Assembly: GCA_018417955.1 (NCBI GenBank)
Contig: JACTVC010000017.1
Span: 1,054,001 to 1,118,000 of the forward strand
DNA length: 64,000 bases
DNA from: Laccaria trichodermophora
Taxonomy: Eukaryota > Basidiomycota > Agaricomycetes > Agaricales > Hydnangiaceae
Direction: 5' to 3'
The position numbers and the translations under genes were made by a program. Below are positions 1 to 10,581 of this stretch, one piece after another (within the stretch, counting starts at the first letter, position 1; the number at the start of each line of letters is the position of its first letter). The notes beneath the pieces are model-generated. The model made no database searches. It saw nothing but the letters and a program-made list of their open reading frames with translations, and was not told the DNA's origin.

Positions 1-1697
1 CGCACATCGTGACGACGAACGATTAAATTCTTCACCATCATAGGCCTATCCTCAAGTAAAATATGATAATCCAAAGAGTTGATCTAAGCCCATGTTCAGC
101 ATAGTTCAATGCAACGATGACGCAGGACAAAGCCCGTTACCGACATCGTCACTGTCAACCGCCTATCTGTTTTTTTTGACGCCCTCTTTTGTTTTATTCC
201 CTGTGGAAACCCCCAAGCGAGTCTCGACCCAGCCGCGCGCAATTACTCCCGCTTGCTTTAATCTCATTCATGGAGCTCATACCCCTCCCTCACGAAACGA
301 CGGGGACGACAGGACGACAGGGAAGCTGGTATGTGGTCCGAGAAGATGTGGGGAAGAGTTGACGAAGAAGACCAGACGATCAATGGGAAGAAGGATGGGA
401 GGACAGGGGTAACTTGTTGGAATTTCGGGAGCTTTGCGAGCATGCGCAATGCACCCCATCTTCAGATTTCACTTGATTTCAGGTACATTTCTTCCATTGA
501 TTGTTTCCGTGCATTCTTAGGGGTGTTTTGCATTTATCCCCTTATATTTTGTAGTCTACAATATATACACGAAGCCTTGTACTGTAGTTACCCATCCGTT
601 TGCCTCTGTCATCCACAGAGACAACCGGAATATTATTCCCTTTCTTGTCTTGATCACGCGAAGAGTGTACGCTTGCTGATTTGATTTCAACATAACTCTC
701 TGCCTGTGATGGTCGAACAACCAGCTACTACACCTTTCCCATCCTCTTGCGATACAGCACAGCTCTGAGTGTTGCCCATATAGTGGGCCCATCCCCATAA
801 CTTCTGCTGTTGTCCTATTGACTCGGAAATTAACAGAACGTGTCCCTCCGACTTTTTTTGGCGTCTCAGATCTCTCCATTTGTTCCGAAAAAGAAGTGAG
901 GTTGAGGTGAGGCACCCGTGACGCCCATCCAACTCACCGAAAACGTTAATGGCAGTGCTAGTGAGCGCTGGGCGGATTCTATGAAACACACTCTGTTTGT
1001 CATATGTACTTTTTTTTTTTTTTTTTCCTGCCAATCATTCAGCATCGTTCTGCTTCCTACCACCTAGTCGATGCACGATTTGACAAACCCAGAACTCTCG
1101 TCGCCGAACGTCCAATTCCGATATTCATATACAGCACAGCCTGAATGTCGCTCATATGGTGAGCCCATTCCCAAGGCCTGTTGTCCTCCCGTCCTGAAAT
1201 TACTGAGGACCGTGTCCCTGGCAGCGCGCTGCTTCAGGGAATGATCTGTTCTCAAGAAATTGAAGAATCAGAGATTCAGCACTCCCGAAGCCCGCGATAG
1301 GCCGTGATAAGAGGTGATAAGCCTTCCTCGAAAAGACTCGGTGAATGACTTCCAGACCGTTTTCTAGTCAATGCACGATTCGAAAAACCCAGAACTCTCA
1401 TCGCCGAATGTCCAGCTCCTTGGCGGATACTCATATACAGCACCTCTGAACGCCGCTAATCATATGGCCATCAGAGCAAGGTGAGCCTATCCCCAACTGC
1501 TTTTGTCATCTTACTAAAATCAGAAGATCATGTCCCTCCCATAACCCGTTCCTCACGCTAAGCCTTACACACCCTCTTGGCATCGAGTTTTCCTAAAAAT
1601 AACTCAAAGGTGCCTGGTACCAGTGCTTGAACGCTCGACGCGTGAACGCCTCGAGGCCAAGCAGCACTTATAGTACGAACATGAAGCCCGCCGGTTA
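1..1697. other. gene-free stretch before the first gene
   Basis: I see no convincing coding region here. The open frames are short, overlap on both strands and show no recognisable domain. The main structure is the diverged repeat family at about 740-1545. Runs of T at 1013-1026 and 171-178 are simple sequence. Confidence 0.6.
740..1545. repeat. three diverged copies of an interspersed repeat
   Basis: Segments around 747-845, 1064-1225 and 1361-1545 align in the same order. Shared blocks are a 'GCACGATT..AAAACCCAGAACTCTC' type start (copies 2 and 3 only), 'CATATACAGCAC', a 'GTGAGCCCATCCCCAA' type block and a 'TCATGTCCCTCCC' type end. The copies differ by substitutions and small indels, so they are old. 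They carry no coding potential. They could be decayed short transposon fragments or a local tandem duplication; I cannot assign a family. Confidence 0.55.
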
Positions 1698-3014
1698 ATG
1701 GCAATGATGTTCTTTTCACCTGTCATCCCACTTATCATCCCTCTATTTAGCATCCTACGCGTATATGCCTATCTCAACGATACCTCCAATGCGGACCTCA
1801 CATGGAGTGGAAACAGCGCACATCCCCTCAGCTCCAACTCCAGTCAATGGTGCTATTTTCCAGTCGCCAACGTCACCAAGAACACGGCCTGTATTGGGAC
1901 TTCATCTTCTTCCACCAGCAGCTATCAGACACTCATCTATACTCATCTAAATCTGCGCCAGGGGTGGTCCATTGCCTACTACGCGCTCAACAACGTCACC
2001 CTATTGGGTGACTTCACATACCCCGTGCCTGCAGGAGGTGCTCGTATGTGCCTTTCAGGTCAGGCACTGGACAAGAGCTATCAGACGTATTGCCAGGTTA
2101 TATATTATAACAACGACATCGTTGATAATGCGTCCAACTGGTGTGTCGTCGCGCTCGGGCAGTCTTACGTTTCCGACGGTTGCTACACCACCATGGCAGC
2201 CTCTGGCACTGTCAGTGCTGCGACAGTGCCAGCAACAACCGTTACAGCAGCCCAGCCCGCGGCAACCTCAGGTCAGAGTAAGGCCGAGCTGTTGCAGGAG
2301 TGCACCCCCGGGTGTGGCAAGAGTCAGTGCACTTTCAGTAACCTCGTAAGTCCATTCTTGTTTTGGAAAAGGGAACTTGACGACCTGATCTCTCCCAGTC
2401 GCATGTTGACCCTGTAACTTACCCCGTCATTGTGGGGACTCCAGTCGAGAACTGTGACCCAAAGAGCAATACAACCATCTCGAGTGGTATTGGAGGATCA
2501 GTCCAGATCACAGACACCTGGAGCGTCACCACGTCATTGGGGGTGAGCTTCGCAGGGTTGGACTTAAAGGCCGAAGGCTCGTTCTCCAGTTCAAAGGCGA
2601 TAACGTTCTCGCAGACCGTCACGATACAAATCCCACCTGGGCAAATGGTTTACTATATTCTTTTATTTTCTCATCGCAATATCTGAACTAGTGGTCCTTT
2701 TAGGGCGCAATGGTCGCAAACGTGCTATATAATCAGACGAGCGGGAACATGAAAATCGGGTCCAAGTGCGTTCTACCCGAGAATTGACAACGTTGAAAAA
2801 CTAATATTGCCACAGTGCACTCTTTCCTATCATATCGAACCAACCTCTGGAGGTCGTCTCTTACGGGCAGCAAATAACCCTATGTGGCAACCAGTTTGCT
2901 GCTACTAATTCGAGCCCGATGGCTTGTACTCTCAGTGCTGCCGTTTCGCTGAGGGAAAATTCTTTGATGACATTCTTTGGCTTGTTGATCCCCATATTTG
3001 CTTTGATGGTGTAG
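1698..3014 (+). CDS. secreted protein of unknown function
   Basis: Four exons, 1698-2345, 2399-2647, 2704-2765 and 2816-3014, join in frame to 385 residues. All three introns are GT-AG and about 50-56 bases. The protein opens with a signal peptide of about 24 residues (two charged or small residues, then a long hydrophobic stretch ending in VYA). It then has many Asn and Ser with N-glycosylation sites, a cysteine cluster near residues 195-210 (CTPGCGKSQC), and a Ser/Thr/Gly-rich part likely to be beta strand. It ends in a hydrophobic tail (FFGLLIPIFALMV), which would suit a GPI anchor signal or a C-terminal membrane segment. I do not recognise the family. An extracellular or cell-surface place is inferred from the two hydrophobic ends. 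The stop lies about 105 bases left of the KDZ element. Confidence 0.75.
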
Positions 3015-3120
3015 TATACTCGTCAAGAATGCCTCGTCGAATATCACAAGTGATTTGCTGTGATTTGTTGCCAGCAGAAATATACACAAGTACTCACAAG
3101 TCACACTATAGACTAACGGT

Positions 3121-3178
3121 ACTCCACATGGTCAATTGTACCTATGGACCATAGGGCCACCCCAATGGGCCCAATACA
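3121..3178. repeat. left terminal inverted repeat of the KDZ element
   Basis: This segment matches the reverse complement of 17519-17577 over about 55 bases with one small gap and roughly four identities in five. Shared stretches include TGGTCA, ATGGACCATA and CCCCAATGGGCCCAAT. Similarity fades outward of about 3121, which sets the likely outer end. Confidence 0.8.
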
Positions 3179-3340
3179 AAAGTACGTTATTGAATGTAGT
3201 TGGGCCCAATACGTGCTTTTACATCTAGTTGGGATAGTGTGGCCCAATTGTGAACATATATACGTATGTAAATGAATATCCTAATGGTGAAGGTTGGGCC
3301 AAATTGCTAAGTAACGTACCATTGTATGTTGGGCCGAAGG
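3160..3340. repeat. left subterminal array of TTGGGCCCAA-type motifs
   Basis: Full or near copies of the palindrome lie at 3166-3174, 3200-3210, 3239-3249, 3293-3305 and 3328-3336. The same motif is clustered at the right end of the element. Clustered short palindromes just inside transposon ends often bind the transposase; that role is inferred. Confidence 0.7.
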
Positions 3341-3438
3341 ATTTTTCATCGGAGCCGAAAATAATTTGCACGAAAATAACTTGCACGTGTATGATATCTA
3401 CATTCCGCCGAAAGCTACCCCCGAAGAAATACGAAATC

Positions 3439-3994
3439 TCACTGGTCCGACGTTGACTGCTCCTCTTTCTCAATCGCTTTCCGGACCTGAATCTCTGCTT
3501 CTTTCAGCATAATCATAACGTCTAGCTGACGCAACTGATCCTCCACATGTGCTCTTGCCTCCAAAAGGGCCGTTCGAGCTCTCACAGCCTCCTCAAACTC
3601 CCGATGCAGAACCTTCTGTGCCATTCGCGCGTATTCCAAGGGATTGGTGATTTTCCCTATCGAAGGCGAAACGGCGTCGAAGAATGAGGGTTTCTTCGGC
3701 TGAAGTCAGCGAATCGGGAGAGTCATTCCAAAGAGGAATACAACTCACAGGATGTTGTCGCCATTCGGACCGAGTACTCTGGTCAATAATCGAAGATGTT
3801 GACCCTACAGAAGTCGCCGTTAGAACCTGTCGTACCAATTGCAGAGCTGATCGCACCTTCGCCTTCGGCCGACGTAATTGGCATCTTGCCTCGCTCCACC
3901 CCGTGACCTATTGGCTGATCTCCTGTAGTATCAAACGTTAGTAGAAACCATTCCAAGTCTTCGGCTACTTACTTGAAGTTTGTCCGGAAGACAT
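3439..3994 (-). CDS. small KDZ-element protein, possible coiled coil
   Basis: On the minus strand an ATG at 3994 opens a short first exon (MSSGQTS). Three introns of about 50 bases with GT-AG borders and CTNAC-like branch sites then join four exons into about 133 residues. Splicing is needed: reading straight through meets stops in each exon. The first half is Ser/Gly/Pro rich and probably disordered. The second half, about residue 60 onward, is rich in Glu, Arg, Leu and Ala and looks like a single amphipathic helix or coiled coil ending in ...KEEQSTSDQ. It faces away from the gene at 4136 with only 141 bases between the two ATGs, so they probably share a promoter. I do not recognise a family. 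It could be an accessory factor of the transposon. The exon ends are my reading. Confidence 0.6.
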
Positions 3995-4135
3995 CTGTTG
4001 AAAAAGAGTGTTGTGTTGGGCTGAAAGGCGTGACATATCTGAAATAGGCAAGTTCATTTACTTGTTTCCCACGGTGATCTCTTATCCTCAACCACCATCC
4101 CACTTGTATCCCTCTCGAATTCTTCAGCTTCTACA

Positions 4136-6817
4136 ATGGCCTCTTGTCTCACCGACTTCAACTTTCCGAAAGACTTCTCCGACTTCGACCTGTCGCGTTC
4201 CGAGGCGGAAACCATCATTGAATGCACTTCGGAGGTCATCAGCAAGGCCGTGAAGTGGTTTCAACAGGAATACCGCACAGCGGATGTGTCAGCTAGGGAA
4301 ACGAAGGAAGTCCGCCTGAGGAAAATGATGGTTAGTAAAGGCTCAATGGTTGTGACTGCTTACTGGCACTGACCCCTGCTAGAAATATTTTGTTCGGGCT
4401 GTGAAAGCCACTGGGCAGGAGACGAGTATGCAACTCACCCCGATCATTGTTCGAATTCTTCAAGAGATTCTCAGATCCGCGGAAGGGTCTTTCGACTGGA
4501 CTGTACTCGGCGAGCCGAAGGTCAAAGGCGGCTTCCAAGATTTTCTGGACGAGTGGGATGAACTCGATGAGGATCCAACCGTCACCATCAAACTTCCCAA
4601 GGTGAAGGAGGAGAATCGGAAGGGGAAAGGTAAAGAAGACGTTGCTCCATCTACGCGGGCCACACGAGGATCGAAGCGAAAGCTGGAGGAGGAGGACGAG
4701 GAGTGGGAGGAGGAGGATGTGCCGATGGACGATGTGCCACAGGAGGAGGAGGAGGAGGAGGAGGAGGAAGAAGACGAGGAGGAGGAGAAGGAGAAGAACG
4801 AAGGGAAGGGAAAGAAAAAGGCAGGGAGGGCAACAAAGAGGGCGAGGATCAAGTCCGCTGCCGAGGTTCATTCTGAGGAAGAAGAGTCGACAGGTCCAGC
4901 CCATCCATCAGGAGTTTGCAAACGTTGTGAAGCTGCGGCAACCAGTTGTACGCTCACCGACGCCGGTCGCACCGCCTGCGATAGATGCGCAGGCCGAAAG
5001 GAACGGTGCAGTCTATCGACTGGGAAAAAGGCGGAGTCGTCAGAAAAGGGGGAGTCATCAAAAAAGGGGGAGTCGTCGAAGAAGGCGGAGTCGTCGAAGA
5101 AGGCGGAGTCGTCGAAAAAGTCGGAGTCATCGAAAAAGGCAGAGTCGTCGAAAAAGCCAGACCCATCGAAAAAGGTCGAGCCCAAGAAAGCCATCAAGAA
5201 AGATAGCGCCGCCGGGAAGCCGCCTCCATCCAAGGCCACTGGATCCCACCTTCTTGGAGAGAAGGTGACGGTATTCAGTAATCCTCACCTCCAGGGGGCA
5301 TCGTCCATTCCTCCGAAATCCATTGGACTGGTTGGAGAAGGGGCCGGGGAGTCTGAGCGTGTTGTCCACGTTATGAGATCAAGTGTCGAATCGCAGACAA
5401 GTCGGTGGAGCGGTGGCGTAAGGCCTGGGCATGACCAGGAAATTCCCAGTGAGTCAATTCTTATTTTCGTTCGAACAGACCTCTTTAACCTTGCATAGGA
5501 GCCTTACTTCTATCCTCCGGCCCCGAACGATCGATTACTCCTCCGCAAATATCCGACCCATTCACAGAGCGCCTGGACACCATCTCAATGGGTCAGAAGC
5601 ATCATACGGTTGAAATCGGAAACCTCTGTAACAAGATCCGAGATGCAAATTCTCGCATTGATGCCATGTCAGCGATCAGCCTTCGTCAGAAGGACGAGGA
5701 GGTGACTGAGCTCCTCGAGCAGGTGGAGATTCACAAGGCGACAATTTCAGAACTTCAAAAAACGCAGGACGTCACGAAATATCTACTCACCAGTTTACAA
5801 AACCGGATCACTGCGCTCGAGGACGCGAGAGGGTTGGCAGCGGACGCATCCACCGGAGTCGAAGGTGGACTCAACTCAATGAGGGGAGAGATGATCGAGC
5901 TGGAGCAACGGATGTTTGGGGAGTACACGAGCAAGGAGGACTTGACAGGGATGGAATCGGCCATGGAAAAGGTCATCAACCAGTTCATCGACAGCGTCAA
6001 CAAACAACTACTGGATACACAACGAAGTCGTGGAAGCATTGGGGAACGGCTGGCGGCACTCGAAAGCCGAAACCTGGATGAGCGACTTAGTCGACTGGAG
6101 GCAGTGAGTTTCGAGCTAATGACCGCCGCCTTTGCACAGGCGAAACTGGAAAACGCGAAATACGAAGAGGCATCGATACGTCGTCGTCGGGAGCTGGAAA
6201 TATTCATCGCACCTGAACGAAAGGCTCAGCTGGCGATCCCACCCACTGCCATTCCAGCGACTGAACTCATCCAGCCGGCGGTACTGCCCACCAACTCCCC
6301 AACAAATCCCACCATTCCTCCAGCACAAGGGGACGAGCCCTCCAAGATCCCTGAAACGCTAGAAGAAGGTCCGAAGTCGTCTCGCGTTATCGCCCAGCTG
6401 CCCCGACGAACTGAGCCAGATACATCGGCGGAAGCGCCGACTGGAAGGTTGGCAGGTTGGCCTGGGTTTTCAGAGGCTCCGACGGTTGTTCAGGACCCCC
6501 TCATTCATCAGAATCATAAAATGCAAGGAGCGTTGAGGGATGCTTTGGACACCATCAACAGTGGGGATGACCGACACTCGCTGCAGTTCCAAGGTGCCCA
6601 ATCTGGGGAGCCGACGAAAGCACCGGCTCAAGGTCCTGGAACATCGTCGGCACTTGGCCAGTCAGAGGATAAGGTCGAAGATTCAACAGCCGACACAGAC
6701 ATCATCGGTCCTTCTGTTTCCTATGGCGATACACCCAGTCAAGCTATTGTATTGGACCTGGACCAAGACCAGCCTGGTTTGTCGGAGACCAACATCGGAC
6801 AAGGGGGTGAAACCTGA
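4136..6817 (+). CDS. Zn2Cys6-like, acidic, coiled-coil KDZ-element protein
   Basis: Exons 4136-4330, 4383-5448 and 5499-6817 join in frame to 859 residues. The order is: an N-terminal helical part; an acidic run near residues 180-220 made largely of Glu; a basic patch; six cysteines near residues 240-272 spaced C-x2-C-x6-C-x9-C-x2-C-x6-C, which is the spacing of fungal Zn(II)2Cys6 DNA-binding clusters; about ten tandem six-residue units of KKAESS type; then a coiled coil of about 200 residues beginning near the FTERLDTISM start of exon 3; and a Pro/Ser/Thr-rich tail. DNA binding is inferred from the cysteine spacing only. The usual basic 'RRRK' loop between cysteines 5 and 6 reads AGRKER. No catalytic domain is seen. 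It sits in the left half of the KDZ element and is probably an accessory DNA- or chromatin-binding protein. Confidence 0.75.
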
Positions 6818-7060
6818 GGACTATCATCAAACCATCGCCGGCGCCGGCCTTAGACATCTCACGAACATTTTATATAGCAACATGTAAATAGAAGTAGTTT
6901 GATAGGCATTACAGCAAGTTGTGCTGTAATTGCCGAAATATGAACATTCTTTTTGAAAAAGAATTTTCATATTGACCGAAATTCCTGCCATCCTGCCAAA
7001 GGTTGTGGATGGTCCGAAGTACAACCTAACCCTAGTGGCAACACTGCTAACCCTAGATCA

Positions 7061-10000
7061 TTATGTACTTTTTTTGGGCCTACCCCGGCCCCGTTTGGGA
7101 GGGTTGTCGGATGTGGCATTCGTTTTCTTTCCGCGTTTCGCCGGCTTATCTGTGTCTTTCGTAAGAGTAGTTGGAAGTTTATTTGGAGGCTTTGTAACTC
7201 TTTTCGTTACAGCAAATGGTTCTTGTTCTGCCTTGCGTTTTCTCGTTTTCATCGGGGGAAGAGTCACCGCCGGTTGTGTCTTTACAAGGGGTAGCATAAT
7301 TCCCTCCGACGATGAGGTGAGAGAGTTCGTATTGAACTTTTCAACAGCTGCCAAAGGATGTGATGAAATCTTGGAAGACATTGCACCGGCCATATCGACC
7401 GCCGGCGGTGTGTAAGTATTTCGTAAGATAGTGGCTGGAGAAAGGACGGGGTCCGACGAATCTTGAATATCAATATTGGGCCTCGCCGCTGGCAATGATG
7501 TATGACCAATTTTCGTTATCGCCGATAGCAGATGGTCTTTGACAAATCGGCCAGGCTCCATTGGGGCAGAATTCGGTCGGGCGGTCCCCATTATGTCAGT
7601 CATTCTGGGAATGCTGGGACTCGGTTCGGATGTGGAGTTGCCGTTTCTGGGATTATCATCGGAGAGCTTTGAGGAGGAAAGTTGTTTAAATTGGTTGAGC
7701 AAGTTCGCAAAACGTGGTGTTGTGTATTTTGAATATGATACTGGAACAGGTCCCAAAGAAACGACATCCTTAGAAAGATGCATGTCCAAAGCTATCGTCG
7801 GAGGTATAGCTGGGGGACATGGTAGTGGACCTTTGTTCAGAGGTACCAAAGCCTGACAAGGGGGACTGACTACTCCACTTTCCCTCTGTGCTCCGAAGTT
7901 CCCTGGTAGGCTGAACATACGATTGGCAGTATCGCCAGCTGGTGAATCGTCGTCCAGTCCCTGATATGCGGCTGATGAAGTATCGCCGGTCTGAGCATTG
8001 ACAACATCGCCGGTCTGGGGATTGGCAACGTCGCCGGCTGTTGAAAGGTCGTCCAGTCCCTGTTGAACATGTGCCGCCGATGCCAATTCCCCATCAATCA
8101 AACCCTCGCCTCCACCACCAGAGGTAAATAAGCCCTGTGATTCGCCCCATCCCCGAAAGACTTGAAATTGAATCTGCAACTCATCAGGAGACCATGACTC
8201 GTATTCTTCGGGTAACTGGTCCTTGAAGGCCTTCCAGAGTGGGCTTAACTCCCGAATTTGAGCTGGTTGTTTGACAGCTGGCTGAACAACTGGCTCATCG
8301 TCGGAGAAGTTAAATTTATCAGCTGACTCAAAGTTAAATTCCTCGCCGGCGGACTCCACATCTGAGTCCTGGGAGATGGCTTTCGGCTTCTTGATGGGTC
8401 TCGGCTTGATATGTCTCCTTGGCTTTATGACGATGGGGTCAGAGTCGTCCAGAATATCTTGGTTGCTTGGCTTAGATCTACCATCGGGCGCCATGGGTAT
8501 CGGGACACTTCGTTCAGTGGGAGCCAGGTTTTCGTCATCGGAGACAGTTTCATCATCGGACACAATATCAGCCTGCATGGTAACCTGCTTCCGGCCTCTA
8601 TGGGAGTTTCGCCGTGACCTTTTACCCTTCTTCGCTGTGCCATCGTCCTTTACTCCCACCTTTCTCCTCGGAGCTTCGGTCGACTTCCCCCTTTGCTTCG
8701 GAGCTTTGGCCGGGACTCTTTCACCATTTTCTAGGATTGACTTCCATCGAAATACCACCTGCCCCGAGGATTGACGTTCCAACCAAAATCGTAACAGCTT
8801 CCGGACCTTTGAAATGGGGAGATGAGATGGCTCCTTGTCCATTGTGTCGTAGTCTGGTAGATATTCGGCATCAATGAAGTCCTTCGGAGATTGTATAATA
8901 TTGGTCCAGGGACATCGATAGCTTCCGTCCTTAGTGACCAATGCTTCCAGCCAGTCAGGAAAGGGTGGAAGCATAAAGATCAACAACATACCGTAATGAG
9001 CTCCGAGAAAAGACCGAAGAAGTCGCTTCTGCCAGGTAATAAGCCCCTGGCCTGTGAGATCGGAGGGCCACACTCTTTCATCAGGGAGAATTGGCTCTCC
9101 ATCGCTATTATCAAGGACCATCGGAGCACCTTTCGGCTGAAGCTGATGGGTCGGCTGCTCCTCAGTAGGCTTGTAAACCCTCTCCAAGTATTTCCCCCAC
9201 GTTCTATCCGATACGACGCCATCATCAAACATGTCTTTGTAAGATGTGCCGCCTCCCAATTCATTATTAAAATCAAAACGAGCCGAAACTAAACCTCCGT
9301 CGCTGTCCATGGAACCCCAGTAGATAAGGACCCTTGCGCCGAGCTGTTTAAAACATTTTTCCGCAAACGCCTTTGCATACTTGGGCGCATGTTTGACTGA
9401 CAACCTGTCGGCGGCTGATAAGTACGTTTATCCGGAATCATGGGAAGTGTCGTTACCTGTTCTTCTCTTCCTCCGACGGTCCTTCTTCATTCCATTTCGC
9501 CGCAGTAATCTTGAGCTCATTCAGCTCCTCCTTATCCATCCTTTCCAACACATTGGTCAACGCCAACTGATAACTGCCAAACTTTACTGGCTTCCCGGCT
9601 GCCATGTCTACCTCTTCCTCCTTAATTTCCTCCTTTTTTACCACGGCAGCCACAGTCCGATAATTCCAATTGATGCCCCGAATCTTGTATTGCTTCGGCT
9701 GTCGAACCTTTGACTTCAAACTGAACCACATTTTCATTGCCTTGGATGAGAAGTCAGGCTTCACATAAACCGGATGTAATAACTACTTGCCTTCCGAAGA
9801 CTTGATATTTCCGAATCTGGAATGTCCCTCTTTGCTTTCATTTTCCGAAACGACCTATCCAACAGAGCTGTACGTTGGCCGACCGTTTTGTTGGTTTTGT
9901 ATAGTGGAAGGTAGTGGTTTAAAATTTCAGTCTGCCACGTCTCCCAGACATATGGAGCAGGGGTGGTGTATTCCTTCGTTTCAACTTCCGGATCAGAGCA

Positions 10001-10066
10001 GACGTCTCCAGAACCAGATTTGGAAGTCTCGGGGTCAAGGGAGGTTGTTGACGGTGAGGTGGGCAT
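7061..10066 (-). CDS. KDZ-element companion protein with AT-hook tail
   Basis: Exons (minus) 9791-10066, 9457-9740 and 7061-9404 give 967 residues. The first intron uses a GC donor (GCAAGT...AG), the second a normal GT. The first 350 or so residues are conserved-looking: a W/Y-rich start (YVWETWQTEIL), basic KMKAKRD, then a globular region with GSYQLALTNVLERM, KITAAKWNEEGPS, RFDFNNELGGG and DLTGQGLITWQKRLLRSFLGAHYG. A long disordered stretch with acidic and basic blocks follows, and the C-terminus has an AT-hook core (KRGRGRPKK). I recall similar uncharacterised proteins beside KDZ transposases in mushrooms, but I could not confirm this. The AT hook suggests contact with the minor groove of AT-rich DNA. 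It shares the intergenic space 10067-10581 with the transposase gene on the other strand. No enzyme motif is visible. Confidence 0.75.
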
Positions 10067-10377
10067 GTCGTATGTTATGAACTGAGAAAAATAAAGAGTT
10101 ATTCTTTTGCCACGTCGATACAATTCAACCAAACAAATAAAGGCGGGATTACCCAATTAGTCCATTTCATTGCCAAAAATAGAAGGCATCTGTCTCAAAA
10201 GTACCTTCCACAGTGAGATGCATCGATGAAGAACACATGTAACACTTACAATGTTGGATAATCAATAATATTGTAACCCTTCAGATCAAGAGATACATCA
10301 GGGAAAGAGTTCTCATGGCATGACGGAAGATATTGATTATTCCCACTTCTATCTCCTCCATCAGATGCACATACCGT

Positions 10378-10386
10378 TATATAAAG
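10378..10386 (+). promoter_or_regulatory. TATA box candidate for the KDZ transposase
   Basis: TATATAAAG lies about 200 bases before the first usable in-frame ATG of the transposase, within the spacer shared with the divergent gene at 7061-10066. A short upstream frame (ATG at 10426, stop at 10441) follows it in the same reading frame. Position and motif only. Confidence 0.45.
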
Positions 10387-10581
10387 CATACACCTTCCTC
10401 AGCACTTTCTAACAGCGGAATCAGCATGAATAACAGACGTTGAACAGTCATCGGCTCCGTGAAGCATGTAGATTTCATCCAAAGTCGAAGAGGGTTGCGT
10501 CCAGTCACTGTCAATCTTCCCAATGAGATCTCTCCCACTCCTTCCCGCTCTCCTTCAAAATCCCCAACTAAACGACAAACC

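Noticed and set aside
4332..4904. Long minus-strand open frame opposite the Zn2Cys6 gene.
   Set aside because: It is Leu/Phe-rich only because the other strand encodes a Glu-rich run; it has no domain and spans an intron.
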